This document shows, piece by piece, positions 24,677-33,784 of a DNA stretch of 56,473 bases (within the stretch, counting starts at the first letter, position 1; every line of letters starts with the position of its first letter). The notes beneath the pieces were generated by a model. That model searched no databases. It was not told where the DNA came from and saw only the letters and a program-made list of their open reading frames with translations. Source of the DNA: Paludibacteraceae bacterium (GTDB lineage Bacteria > Bacteroidota > Bacteroidia > Bacteroidales > Paludibacteraceae). Position numbers and translations under genes: made by a program. The stretch spans positions 1 through 56,473 of the forward strand of contig JAIKXR010000098.1 of NCBI GenBank assembly GCA_024683975.1, read 5' to 3'.

Positions 24677-25966
24677 ATGAAAAAACTTTTGATTTCGGCA
24701 CTCAGCTGCCTTATGATGGTCAGTGTGTTTTCTTCTTGCGAAAAAAAACAGAATGACGGTCCCGACAGTACCAAAAAGTACTTCAATATCGAGTGTTCCA
24801 ATGTGGAGGATTTATCCGCTCAGGTCACCGTTACCCCTACCGACATGTCTCTCACTTATCTGTTTGGAGTGATGCAGTCCGCTGACTTCAACTCGGATAC
24901 GATCACGTCCCGCTTGACCAAAGAGTTCTTTGATGCTATGTTGAAAAGTTATGAGAAGGTATATAATCAGAAATTTTATTATGCCGACCTCCTTCGCATC
25001 GGGAAAACAGAATTGACATTTGATGACCTTGAACCCCAAACCGAATATACAGCATTCGCCGTTGCTTTGGACACCGTTTCGTTCAAATTGGTAACTTCGG
25101 TGGAGACAGTTGCCTTCAAAACACTTGAACTTACTATAAGGGGAAAGAAAGAAATCACCTTTGACGAGTTGGAATATGTGGATAATTTGCAGAAAGGTGG
25201 CTGGTGGCAGATATTCGGAGATAGTCCGTTGAAAGACAACCAGTTCTATTACATCACCGTGTCGCCTGTTAAAACCAATAAGGCGGAAGGAACTTATACG
25301 CTGGAAGATATGGACCTCGATTATACCTTCCTCAGACGTTATACCCTCAATGGCAATGACACAATGGTGGAGCAGATTCCTTTCATCGCCGGGGCGTTCG
25401 AACTGAAAGAGACAACCGAAGGTGCCAACCTGGAAGCTACCGTAGTCGGCAAGGACGGATATCAATATACGATTCACGCTACCGGCATCTTTTCATCGGA
25501 TGAGATGGAGATTATAGGTGAAAAAGAACTGGTCTTCACCGATATTGATTTTGTCAATGCTGTGGAAACAGAAGGCTGGTGGCAGATTATGGGAGATTCA
25601 AAAGCAGTGAACAACCAATTTGTCTTCATCAGTGTGTCGCCTGTATATACGGAAACAGTTACAGGATCTTACACCATGGAGGACATGGATGAAACGTTCA
25701 CTCTCCTGGCTTATTATACCATCAACGGTAACGATACCATTGTGGACGCATACGTTGATTTCGTTGAGGGTGAATTCAACGTTACCGAAACGGAAACAGG
25801 TGCTACGATGGAAGCTGTGGCAATCGGCAATGATGGCTATCAATATACGATTAAAACTACCGCCATCCTCCAAGAAAGAGAAGAAAACGCTCCTGCACGC
25901 CGCCGTGTTACGGTAAGTCGCAGAAAAGCCGCCGGCTTGAAGAAAGCAAAATTTCAAAAGCTCTAA
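24677..25966 (+). CDS. Lipoprotein with an internal duplicated domain
   Basis: 429 residues. The signal ends in the lipobox VFSSC (Cys20), so the mature protein is lipid-anchored. Two homologous domains of about 125 residues follow an N-terminal beta domain: about 155-275 and 280-400. Both contain GWWQI-GDS, NQF-ISVSPV, Y-NGNDT and GYQYTI. The C-terminus is short and basic (RRRVTVSRRKAAG). I do not recognise the family. Its stop is 3 nt before malQ, so the two are likely co-transcribed and the lipoprotein may act in glucan handling. No consensus promoter was found upstream; a small inverted repeat (TCACTC/GAGTGA, near 24602-24620) precedes the gene. Confidence 0.8.
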   Translation: MKKLLISALSCLMMVSVFSSCEKKQNDGPDSTKKYFNIECSNVEDLSAQVTVTPTDMSLTYLFGVMQSADFNSDTITSRLTKEFFDAMLKSYEKVYNQKFYYADLLRIGKTELTFDDLEPQTEYTAFAVALDTVSFKLVTSVETVAFKTLELTIRGKKEITFDELEYVDNLQKGGWWQIFGDSPLKDNQFYYITVSPVKTNKAEGTYTLEDMDLDYTFLRRYTLNGNDTMVEQIPFIAGAFELKETTEGANLEATVVGKDGYQYTIHATGIFSSDEMEIIGEKELVFTDIDFVNAVETEGWWQIMGDSKAVNNQFVFISVSPVYTETVTGSYTMEDMDETFTLLAYYTINGNDTIVDAYVDFVEGEFNVTETETGATMEAVAIGNDGYQYTIKTTAILQEREENAPARRRVTVSRRKAAGLKKAKFQKL

Positions 25967-25969
25967 TCT

Positions 25970-28603
25970 ATGACTTTGACTTTTCAAATCAACTACCGCG
26001 CCGTTTATGGCCAACGTCTTTGTGTCGTCGAGACCGGCTCCGGAACGTTCGGCTGGACCGAGCAGCATCCCCTCTTTCTCAACTGCGAGGGCGAGGACTT
26101 CTGGACGGCATCCGTCGTGGTCGAGCAGCCCCAAGGCGCGATAGCTTACCACTATGCCATCGCCCTTGACAACGGGGGCTTCCTCTACGAGACAGGCGAT
26201 AGCCGCCGTCTGGACTGGCAGACCACCGACAAGAACATCATCCTGCGCGACTTCTGGCGCAGCGAGACCGAGGAGGACGCTTTCCGCACACGTGCCTTCT
26301 CCTTCCGTCGTCCCGACCGTGCCGCCGCAATGAAGCATATCGCTCCAAAGAAGGGCGAGGCGGTCGTTGTCTTCTCGCTTGACCTGCCGCAGATTCTGCC
26401 CACACAGGGCGTGGCGGTTCTTGGAAGCGGGTCATCGCTCGGCAACTGGGACAAGACGAAGAAGCTCTGTCTGACCGACCACTGCTTCCCCGTATGGCAG
26501 GGAGCGTTGCGCGTTCCCGCCAACGAGCCGGTTGAATACAAATACTGCATCTACGACCTCCGGACAGGCGATGTAGCCGATATGGAGTGGGGTGAGAACC
26601 GTCAGATATGGGGTGTGCGCGAAGGTGTCACCATCCGTCAGAACGACCGGCTCTTCCGCCGCACGCAGCCCCGTCTCAAGGGGGCGGGCGTGGCGGTGCC
26701 CGTCTTCTCGCTCCGCACGGACGAAGGGTTCGGTACGGGCGAGTTCCTTGACCTCAAGAAACTTGCCGACTGGGCCGCCCTCACGGGCCAGAAGATGATC
26801 CAGACCCTGCCCATCAACGACACGACCATCACCCACACCTTCCTCGACTCCTATCCTTACAAGGCGGTCAGCGTCTTTGCTCTGCATCCTATTTATCTGC
26901 ATATTCCCGCTATGGGCAAACTTACGGCAGCGGCGCAGAAGAAGTACGACAAACAGAAAGAGGAACTGAACAACCTGTCTTTCGCCGACTACCCCAATGT
27001 CTATGCGGCAAAGATGGAATACTTCCTGCAGTTTTATAAGAAGGACTACAAGAAACTGGCGGCTACCGAGGCGTTCCAGCAGTTCTTCGCCAAGAACGAG
27101 GATTGGCTCGTGCCTTATGCGGAGTTCATCGCCCGTCGCGACAAGCAGGACAAGGAGTTGTATTATTACCTCCAGTTCCATGCCGACAAGCAGCTCAGCG
27201 AGGCCGTTGCCTATGCCCATTCCGTGGGCGTGGCGATGAAGGGTGACATACCCATCGGTATCAGTCCCGACTCGGTGGACGCAAAGACTGACCCGCAGCT
27301 CTTCCACCTCGATGCCTCCGCAGGAGCACCCCCTGACGACTTCTCTATCAGCGGTCAGAACTGGGGATTCCCTACTTACAACTGGGACGAGATGGCGAAA
27401 GACGGTTACGCATGGTGGCAACGCCGCTTCCGCAAGATGCAGGACTATTTCGATGCCTATCGTATAGACCATATACTTGGTTTCTTCCGTATCTGGCAGA
27501 TGCGCCGCACCGATGTATGGGGACTTTGCGGACATTTCTCGCCCGCTATGCCTTATTCGCTGCAAGACCTCTGGAATATGGGTGTCAAGTTGGACGAAGG
27601 TCGTATGACCCTGCCTTATATCCGCTCAACGTTCCTCGGCGATGTCTTCGGTTACGATACGGAGTATGCCAAGCAGCATTTCCTCAATACCAACGATGGC
27701 TATGTCTATTGGTTCAAGGACGAATACGACACCCAGGTGAAGGTCCAGACCTATATAGAAAGTCAGTTGGCTCTGCCGCAGGACCGTCGCAACGACCGTT
27801 TGGCGGACGATACGCTCAACAACCTGTTGAACGGCTTGCTCTATCTCCACTGCGAAGTACTCTTTGTCCGTGACCAGGCGAATTCTTCACTCCTCCACCC
27901 GCGTATCTCCATCTATCAGTCGCACGCCTTCAACGAACTCTATGACGACCAGAAACAACTCATTATGGATATCTATAACGACTATTTCTACCGTCGTCAC
28001 AATCAGTTCTGGCGTGATTCGGCAATGCGCAAACTGCCTACGCTTATCCACTCCAACGGTATGCTCTGCTGCGGCGAGGACCTCGGTATGGTGCCTGAGT
28101 GTGTGCCCTCCGTTATGCACGAACTGCATATCCTCAGCCTCGAGATTCAGCGGATGCCCAAAGACCCCAAACAGACCTTTGCACACCCTGCCGATGCTCC
28201 TTACCTGAGCGTTTGCACTACGGGAACACACGATATGAACCCGCTGCGTGCTTGGTGGGAGGAAGACCGCAATGTCACACAGCGTTTCTACAACGAGCAG
28301 TTGGGTCGCTGGGGAGATGCCCCTGCGCAAATGACACCCGAGATTGCTGAAGCGGTCATCAACCAGCACATGTACAGTCCCGCTATGTGGGTCATTCTCC
28401 CCTTGCAGGACTGGATGGCTATTGACGAGCAGATACGCAAACCGGATGCACAGTCCGAACGCATTAACGTTCCCGCCAATCCGCGGCACTTCTGGAACTA
28501 CCGTATGCACTTACGCGTGGAAGACCTCTTGAAGGCAGACGCTTTCAACGACAAAGTGCGGAGACTCACTTCGGTTCGCTTACCGTCGGACAACGTTCTT
28601 TGA
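25970..28603 (+). CDS. malQ: 4-alpha-glucanotransferase (GH77) with N-terminal starch-binding modules
   Basis: 877 residues, with no signal peptide. Two CBM20-like domains (about 1-105 and 125-225) precede a GH77 barrel, the arrangement of Bacteroidales MalQ and plant DPE2. Catalytic residues: nucleophile Asp500 (YRIDHILGFFRIW), acid/base Glu703 (CCGEDLGMVP) and Asp755 (TGTHDMNPLR). It transfers maltosyl and longer units between malto-oligosaccharides in the cytoplasm, linking starch breakdown products to glycogen or glucose. It follows the lipoprotein gene by 3 nt. In the first quarter the third codon positions look richer in G/C than in neighbouring genes; I cannot say whether that indicates transfer. 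Confidence 0.95.
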   Translation: MTLTFQINYRAVYGQRLCVVETGSGTFGWTEQHPLFLNCEGEDFWTASVVVEQPQGAIAYHYAIALDNGGFLYETGDSRRLDWQTTDKNIILRDFWRSETEEDAFRTRAFSFRRPDRAAAMKHIAPKKGEAVVVFSLDLPQILPTQGVAVLGSGSSLGNWDKTKKLCLTDHCFPVWQGALRVPANEPVEYKYCIYDLRTGDVADMEWGENRQIWGVREGVTIRQNDRLFRRTQPRLKGAGVAVPVFSLRTDEGFGTGEFLDLKKLADWAALTGQKMIQTLPINDTTITHTFLDSYPYKAVSVFALHPIYLHIPAMGKLTAAAQKKYDKQKEELNNLSFADYPNVYAAKMEYFLQFYKKDYKKLAATEAFQQFFAKNEDWLVPYAEFIARRDKQDKELYYYLQFHADKQLSEAVAYAHSVGVAMKGDIPIGISPDSVDAKTDPQLFHLDASAGAPPDDFSISGQNWGFPTYNWDEMAKDGYAWWQRRFRKMQDYFDAYRIDHILGFFRIWQMRRTDVWGLCGHFSPAMPYSLQDLWNMGVKLDEGRMTLPYIRSTFLGDVFGYDTEYAKQHFLNTNDGYVYWFKDEYDTQVKVQTYIESQLALPQDRRNDRLADDTLNNLLNGLLYLHCEVLFVRDQANSSLLHPRISIYQSHAFNELYDDQKQLIMDIYNDYFYRRHNQFWRDSAMRKLPTLIHSNGMLCCGEDLGMVPECVPSVMHELHILSLEIQRMPKDPKQTFAHPADAPYLSVCTTGTHDMNPLRAWWEEDRNVTQRFYNEQLGRWGDAPAQMTPEIAEAVINQHMYSPAMWVILPLQDWMAIDEQIRKPDAQSERINVPANPRHFWNYRMHLRVEDLLKADAFNDKVRRLTSVRLPSDNVL

Positions 28604-28607
28604 CACA

Positions 28608-28645
28608 AAACGGACAGGTACACACAAGTCGTACCGTGTCCGTTT
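28608..28645 (+). terminator. Hairpin after malQ
   Basis: A 9-bp outer stem (AAACGGACA with its complement) continues, across one bulged G, into a 5-bp inner stem (GGTAC/GTACC) with a 9-nt loop. The trailing U-run is short. Confidence 0.65.
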
Positions 28646-28734
28646 CGTGCTATTTAGATTAACAGCAACGCTGATTAACACGCAGTCCTCAACGTCGCAA
28701 CTGACCAACAGACAGCGACAAGGCAGCAATCAGC

Positions 28735-28800
28735 TACGATACATATACGATAGATATACGATACATACACGATACATATACGATACATACACGATAGATA
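28735..28800 (+). repeat. Six 11-bp tandem repeats
   Basis: Six uninterrupted units of the form YACGATASATA (Y = T or C, S = C or G) occupy exactly 66 bp, about 100 bp ahead of the start at 28900. Variants at two positions alternate along the array. There are no spacers, so this is not a CRISPR array. No TANNTTTG promoter was recognised in this 296-bp gap. Confidence 0.92.
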
Positions 28801-28899
28801 AGGCTAACCACACCGAAGGAACACCGTAACATCACCGTACCCTCTGACTCTTTTTATGGCATACTGAAAACAATCTTATTTAACAACCGATACGGAAAA

Positions 28900-31800
28900 A
28901 TGACCACACGCTCATTACATAGGATAACCTGTCTGCTCTGTCTGTTGATAGGTTGCTTGCTGCCTGTCAGTGCGCAGCATTATAGCGTTGAATATGCAGG
29001 AGAAGAGTTGCCCGCTTTCGACTATCGTTGTTATCCGGGCGACATCCTGCGGGAAGGCTATACGAATCATGCCGCTGTCTCGTTTGCTAATTGCTTTGCT
29101 ATCGTTAGCGATGAAGATGAAATCTTTTCTGACATTACATACGCCTATGCCAAAGGAGAGGCATCTGTCTTCAACTTTCCTGTTATAACACTGGATAGCA
29201 TTTGGGTAAAAGTTGATCCCACGAAGATCGGCAGACCAAACAAAAAGGATCGTAACCCGGGACGCTTCCACTACCCCTATCTTCAGACGGGATTGGCACC
29301 CGGCATATATCGCGATACACTGATACTCAGCGGGCAGTTTCGTGGACATCAACTCACTATCCGCTTCTTTATTGAGCAGCAGGTGGCTGCTTTCTCCGAA
29401 GTCTATATTAACAAGGGAGAAAGTTATACCTTTGACGGTAAAACGCTTACCTCATCCGGAAGGTATGTTAGCGAAACAGAAGTGTTGGACTTGACGGTAG
29501 TAGAGCCATGCGAAGTGCATATAGAGGCTTCCAATACGTTCATCACCCAACCAAGCGATGTACAACTCGCTGCCGACCGAGAAGGCGACTATTACCAATG
29601 GACAGGCTACGGACTGAACGACCCTACCATCAAGAACCCCGTTGCCACCATCGATACCGATGGCGACAACGAATACAAAATCGAACTCACTGCTTTCACC
29701 GAAACGGGTCCCAATCTCGCGCAAAACGGCAGTTTTGAATTCGGCTATACGGGATTTGAAACAGACTATAAAGCCCTCTACGCCACAAATTTCTGCAGCG
29801 AAGGACCGGCTATATCAAGTGGGCGCTATTCCATCGTAGCGTACCCCAACCAAGTCAACGGACCATGGGCAAGATGTCGATATGACGGCTATATGATGGT
29901 GGTGGACGGCGGTAGAGTACCCAATCAAAGCGTCTATGCTACCACCGTCTCTGTTCAGCCCCATACGTGGTACGCTTTTTCTGTGGATGTGGCAAGCGTG
30001 ACGGACGTAATGAATGTCAGTTCGCAACCTATCTTGCAGTTCTATATCAACGGCGAAACATTAGGCGAACTCCACCAACCCGAAACCACCCAGTGCGACT
30101 GGAAAAAAATATACCAGATTTGGTACTCCGATGAGGTTTCGGGCGATATACCTATCATCCTGCGCAATACGCAGACGGCAAGCGGCGGCAACGATTTTGC
30201 CATCGACAATGTATCGTTCCGCGAACTCTGCCGAGCGCACGATGAGGTAACCATCAAAGCCAATTTCTCTGCCGCACCCGACTGTCAGGTGCATATCGTA
30301 CCATCCCAAACCGAACTATGCGGTACAGGCGACGTGCAACTCACTACCGACATCGAAGCCGACTACTACCTCTGGAACGGATACGGTATCAATGACCCCA
30401 CTATCCGCGAACCCGTGGCTACCTTCGACCAATCGGGCGACTACACCTACGACGTAACCATCAAGAGCTATACCGAGTACGGTGACAACCTTATCGTTAA
30501 CGGCGACTTCGAGCAAGGCAATACAGGTTTCACCACCGACTATACGTGGATGGAACCCAATGAAGTCAATCCCGGTGATGCCAACAGGCATATCAGCCCG
30601 GGTAAGTACAGTATCGTGGACTACCCGCTGCAAGTCAACTGGCCCTGGGCTATCTGTACATACGACGGAAAGATGATGGTGGTGGACGGCAAAAACGACA
30701 CCAAGAACAACGATGTATTCCGCACCGAAGTGGATGTGCTGCCCAATAGGTGGTATGCCTTTTCCTGCGAAGTATCTACTATTTCCCACGCCCCTTCAAT
30801 CAGTAGTGTGGCTTCCCTGCAATTCTATATCAATGGCGTAACGTTTAGCGAAATTCACCATCCCGATACCGCTATGATGGGACGAGGAGGTGGGGCTTAT
30901 ACAGTCTGCCGCTGGAAAAAGATTTACCAACTATGGTACAGCGAAGACAATACCCATATCGTTATCTCCCTGCAAGACCATAACGGTTCGGGCGGCGGCA
31001 ACGACTTTGCCGTGGATAACCTCCGCTTCCTGCCCGTATGCGAAGCCACCGACACCGTCCATATCCACGTCAATGCCGTAGCCGATGAACCCCAAGTGGA
31101 AACAGTTACAGCCTGCAGCAGTTACACGTGGCACGACAAGGTCTATACCGAGTCGGGCAACTATACCTATGAAGCCAAGACTGATGCAGGCTGCGATATC
31201 CGTGAAGAACTTCATCTCACTATCGGTTACCCGAAGCACGTGGCTCTGACCGACACCGCCTGCGACAGTTATACGTGGCATGGTACTACCTATACCGAAT
31301 CAGGCGTATATGAGTATAAAACGCAAACCGTCCTCGGCTGCGACAGCGTAGAAACACTCACCTTGACCATCGCCGAGTCTTATCTCTTCCCCGAAACGGC
31401 AACGGCTTGCGACAGTTATACGTGGCAGGGCAAAACCTATACCGCTTCGGGTGAGTACCAAAAAGACTATCAGTCGGTCTATGGCTGCGACAGCGTTTAT
31501 ACATTAAGCCTTACCGTCAATCATTCCGGCACGGGCGAAGAAGAGATGGTCGAGTACAAAGAGTATGCGTGGAAGGGGCAGAACTACACCGCCTCCGGCG
31601 ACTATGCGTTTGATACCATCACTACAACCGGTTGCGACAGTTTAGTGACGCTCCATCTGACCATTGTGGATACACCCTTTGTGGCAAGTCTGTTGCCTGT
31701 TGCCGACCTCTGTGCCGACGACTACCACGTGGCATTGGAGTACGCTTTGACCAACGTCATTCTGCCTCCGCAACGCGTGGACGTTACCTTCTCCAACGAT

Positions 31801-32400
31801 AAGTTCACCCCTGTCCAAACGGACGATGTCAGCGGCACGGTACTCATCCCGCTGCCCGACAGCATACGCCCCGACTACTACAACGGACTGCTCCAAATAC
31901 GTTACAAGTCCTATGTGCAGGAGATGCCCTTTACCTTCCTTGTCCGTTACCCCTCGACGGTCATCGGACAGAAATGGAACAACGTCCTCGCGCTCAAGAA
32001 CAGCCGCTACAACGGCGGATACCTGTGGGATGCCTACCGTTGGTATGTGGATAATGTGGAAATGGTAGGCGAAATACAGTCCTTCATCTATTGCGGCGTA
32101 GGAAATACCCTCTTGATGGGACATCCGTACCACGCATCATTGCGTAGAGTAGGGGAGGACTACTTCATCCCAACCTGTCCCATTATCCCTGTGCCGCACG
32201 AGGATGTGCAGCCTATACCCACGCTGTTGTATCCTGGACAGCGTATCGCAGTCCGACGCGACGGACAGAATATCCCTGTCACAATCTACGATTTGTCTGG
32301 ACGTGTCCTTGTGAGTGGCACGGATATTGAGGCACCTTCCGCTCAGGGAGTGTATATGATGGAAACAGATGGTGAAATACAAAAAATGATAGTCAGATGA
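28900..32400 (+). CDS. Large T9SS-secreted surface protein with two repeat families
   Basis: 1166 residues with a signal peptide (1-26, PVSAQ). Two copies of a carbohydrate-binding-like jelly-roll start at Asn272 and Asn530 (N-L-x-x-N-G-x-F-E, then MMVVDG and WYAFS), 258 residues apart. Four tandem modules of exactly 49 residues follow (ACDSYTW ... YTESG ... GCDSV ... LTLTI; tryptophans at 744, 793, 842 and 891). The C-terminus is a T9SS type A domain (VTIYDLSGRVL, GVYMMETDG, KMIVR). It should be exported by the type IX system to the cell surface. The stop codon overlaps the start of barrel C (ATGA), implying translational coupling. It may bind glycans or host polymers; the ligand is unknown. 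Confidence 0.87.
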   Translation: MTTRSLHRITCLLCLLIGCLLPVSAQHYSVEYAGEELPAFDYRCYPGDILREGYTNHAAVSFANCFAIVSDEDEIFSDITYAYAKGEASVFNFPVITLDSIWVKVDPTKIGRPNKKDRNPGRFHYPYLQTGLAPGIYRDTLILSGQFRGHQLTIRFFIEQQVAAFSEVYINKGESYTFDGKTLTSSGRYVSETEVLDLTVVEPCEVHIEASNTFITQPSDVQLAADREGDYYQWTGYGLNDPTIKNPVATIDTDGDNEYKIELTAFTETGPNLAQNGSFEFGYTGFETDYKALYATNFCSEGPAISSGRYSIVAYPNQVNGPWARCRYDGYMMVVDGGRVPNQSVYATTVSVQPHTWYAFSVDVASVTDVMNVSSQPILQFYINGETLGELHQPETTQCDWKKIYQIWYSDEVSGDIPIILRNTQTASGGNDFAIDNVSFRELCRAHDEVTIKANFSAAPDCQVHIVPSQTELCGTGDVQLTTDIEADYYLWNGYGINDPTIREPVATFDQSGDYTYDVTIKSYTEYGDNLIVNGDFEQGNTGFTTDYTWMEPNEVNPGDANRHISPGKYSIVDYPLQVNWPWAICTYDGKMMVVDGKNDTKNNDVFRTEVDVLPNRWYAFSCEVSTISHAPSISSVASLQFYINGVTFSEIHHPDTAMMGRGGGAYTVCRWKKIYQLWYSEDNTHIVISLQDHNGSGGGNDFAVDNLRFLPVCEATDTVHIHVNAVADEPQVETVTACSSYTWHDKVYTESGNYTYEAKTDAGCDIREELHLTIGYPKHVALTDTACDSYTWHGTTYTESGVYEYKTQTVLGCDSVETLTLTIAESYLFPETATACDSYTWQGKTYTASGEYQKDYQSVYGCDSVYTLSLTVNHSGTGEEEMVEYKEYAWKGQNYTASGDYAFDTITTTGCDSLVTLHLTIVDTPFVASLLPVADLCADDYHVALEYALTNVILPPQRVDVTFSNDKFTPVQTDDVSGTVLIPLPDSIRPDYYNGLLQIRYKSYVQEMPFTFLVRYPSTVIGQKWNNVLALKNSRYNGGYLWDAYRWYVDNVEMVGEIQSFIYCGVGNTLLMGHPYHASLRRVGEDYFIPTCPIIPVPHEDVQPIPTLLYPGQRIAVRRDGQNIPVTIYDLSGRVLVSGTDIEAPSAQGVYMMETDGEIQKMIVR

Positions 32401-33266
32401 GCAGCTTCTTTTGTTCTATATTGCTTGCAGTCCATTCCTTTGCCTTGTGGTGTGACCTGGGACCACACTGGGAGGCTCTTCTCTCACCGCGACCGTACGC
32501 GGAGCAGAACATATCCGCTATCGGAGGAGCAGGAGCCACATTAGGATTGGGTTACCGATATGAGGAATCGGGATTCTTATTGCAGATGGGACCTGAGTTA
32601 GGCTACAGGTACAGCCTTCTCCGACAGAGCGATTTCTCTGACCAATTCCCTATGCGTGACACAGAGTGGGAACAGATGCAGATGTATTTTGACTTCACTT
32701 CCGTTCGCGAACACCATAGGCAGGTGCAGGCTGACCTTGCCTTGCTTGTAGGGTACGAATCCAAGTACCGGATTTACCTCTTGGCAGGCCCTCGGTTTGG
32801 ATATGTCTTTCATTCGCCTACGACTGTAACATCGATAGTGACGACACGAGGACGCTATGACGAGTTTATAGGAATAGACGGGGATGGGCTGTTTGAGAAT
32901 ATGCCGGACCATTTCTTTGACACACAAAAAAGGTCGGTAGCCACTCGCTACCGGCCTGTGCCGAAGATGTCAGTCTCTATAGAAGCCGGTTACCGGTTTG
33001 AGTTTCCGGCGCAGGTAAGGCACACCCGTTTCTCGTTGGCGGTAGCCTTGTTCGCCGATTACGGCTTGCTGTTCGCAGGCGATAACTCCACCACTCTTGC
33101 CCCCGTCACTTACCCTAACGATGTAATAGGCGGTAATTTCTATCCCTATGCCAATCCTTTCCTCTATCGGGGCATTGAGTCATCCGCAGTCAGCAACATA
33201 CTATGCGGTATTAAACTGACTCTCTTGATCTCTGCATCCAAGTCCTTCCCCTGCTTCTGCCTTTGA
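32397..33266 (+). CDS. Outer-membrane beta-barrel protein (barrel C)
   Basis: 289 residues beginning in a 4-bp ATGA overlap with the T9SS substrate gene. A signal peptide (about 1-17) is followed by barrel strands (GATLGLGYRYEE, LLAGPRFGYVF, SVSIEAGYRFEF, LAVALFADYGLLF, ILCGIKLTLLI) and long acidic loops. The GPRFGY strand and the overall plan match barrels A and B. The C-terminus PCFCL carries the same C-x-C feature as barrel B. Coupled translation with a large surface protein supports a partner role in its placement, as inference. Confidence 0.77.
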   Translation: MSSFFCSILLAVHSFALWCDLGPHWEALLSPRPYAEQNISAIGGAGATLGLGYRYEESGFLLQMGPELGYRYSLLRQSDFSDQFPMRDTEWEQMQMYFDFTSVREHHRQVQADLALLVGYESKYRIYLLAGPRFGYVFHSPTTVTSIVTTRGRYDEFIGIDGDGLFENMPDHFFDTQKRSVATRYRPVPKMSVSIEAGYRFEFPAQVRHTRFSLAVALFADYGLLFAGDNSTTLAPVTYPNDVIGGNFYPYANPFLYRGIESSAVSNILCGIKLTLLISASKSFPCFCL

Positions 33267-33284
33267 CGTACAAGTTGTTATTTC

Positions 33285-33770
33285 TCAGCGGATTTTTATG
33301 TGGTCATCGCGGACGATGTAGGTGTCGCCGACGAGTTCCGGAAAGAGCGCGATGAGTTCGGCCTTGAACGCCTGTGCTTCCTCCTGCGTGCGGAAATCCC
33401 CTATGCGAACTTTGATAAAGGGCGGTGTGGAGAGAATATATACAGGTTGTGATACAGCGTCTTTGAGTTTGGTTTCCAATGCTTGTGCTTCTTGCTTGGA
33501 CTGGACAGGCACGTTAGACGAATAGACTTGCACCCTCCATCCTGTACCTTCTTTTTCCTCTTGGTTTATACCTGTTATTTTTGCCTGCATCAGTTGTGTT
33601 ATTGCAGGATCCTGGACGATGCGGACATTGTGCATATCCGTCAGAATCTTCGGGTAAGACAGTGAGTCGGCAGTGTTTGTCCTGACTGTTTGCTGTGCGT
33701 GTCCGGCGAATATAACTGACAAGAGCGCGACAAGAGCGAAGGAGCGTATGATGAGAAGTCGGTGTGTCAT
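33285..33770 (-). CDS. Secreted or periplasmic SPOR-domain protein
   Basis: 161 residues with a signal peptide (about 8-25, ending AGHAQ). A SPOR domain fills about 85-161 (GWRVQVYSSN, A-ALETKLKD, FIKVRIGDF-T-EEA). SPOR domains bind peptidoglycan stripped of stem peptides at division sites. The gene starts 14 nt after the stop of the nucleoside kinase gene and is probably co-transcribed with it. It converges on barrel C with an 18-nt gap and no visible terminator. Confidence 0.87.
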   Translation of the reverse strand: MTHRLLIIRSFALVALLSVIFAGHAQQTVRTNTADSLSYPKILTDMHNVRIVQDPAITQLMQAKITGINQEEKEGTGWRVQVYSSNVPVQSKQEAQALETKLKDAVSQPVYILSTPPFIKVRIGDFRTQEEAQAFKAELIALFPELVGDTYIVRDDHIKIR

Positions 33771-33784
33771 AAAAAAAGTGTGTA

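Noticed and set aside
26432..27565. 377-codon minus-strand open frame inside malQ
   Set aside because: It lies wholly within a GH77 gene with intact catalytic residues; the antisense product has no family features.
28735..28800. CRISPR array
   Set aside because: The units are contiguous 11-mers without spacers and there are no cas genes.
28647..28829. Small plus-strand frame across the tandem repeats after malQ
   Set aside because: Its sequence is only the translated repeat (YDRYTIHTRY type) and it has no ribosome-binding or family evidence.
18746..33266. Calling the three barrels PorP/SprF proteins
   Set aside because: Only gene order is similar; I could not see PorP/SprF signatures by eye, so the family name was not used.
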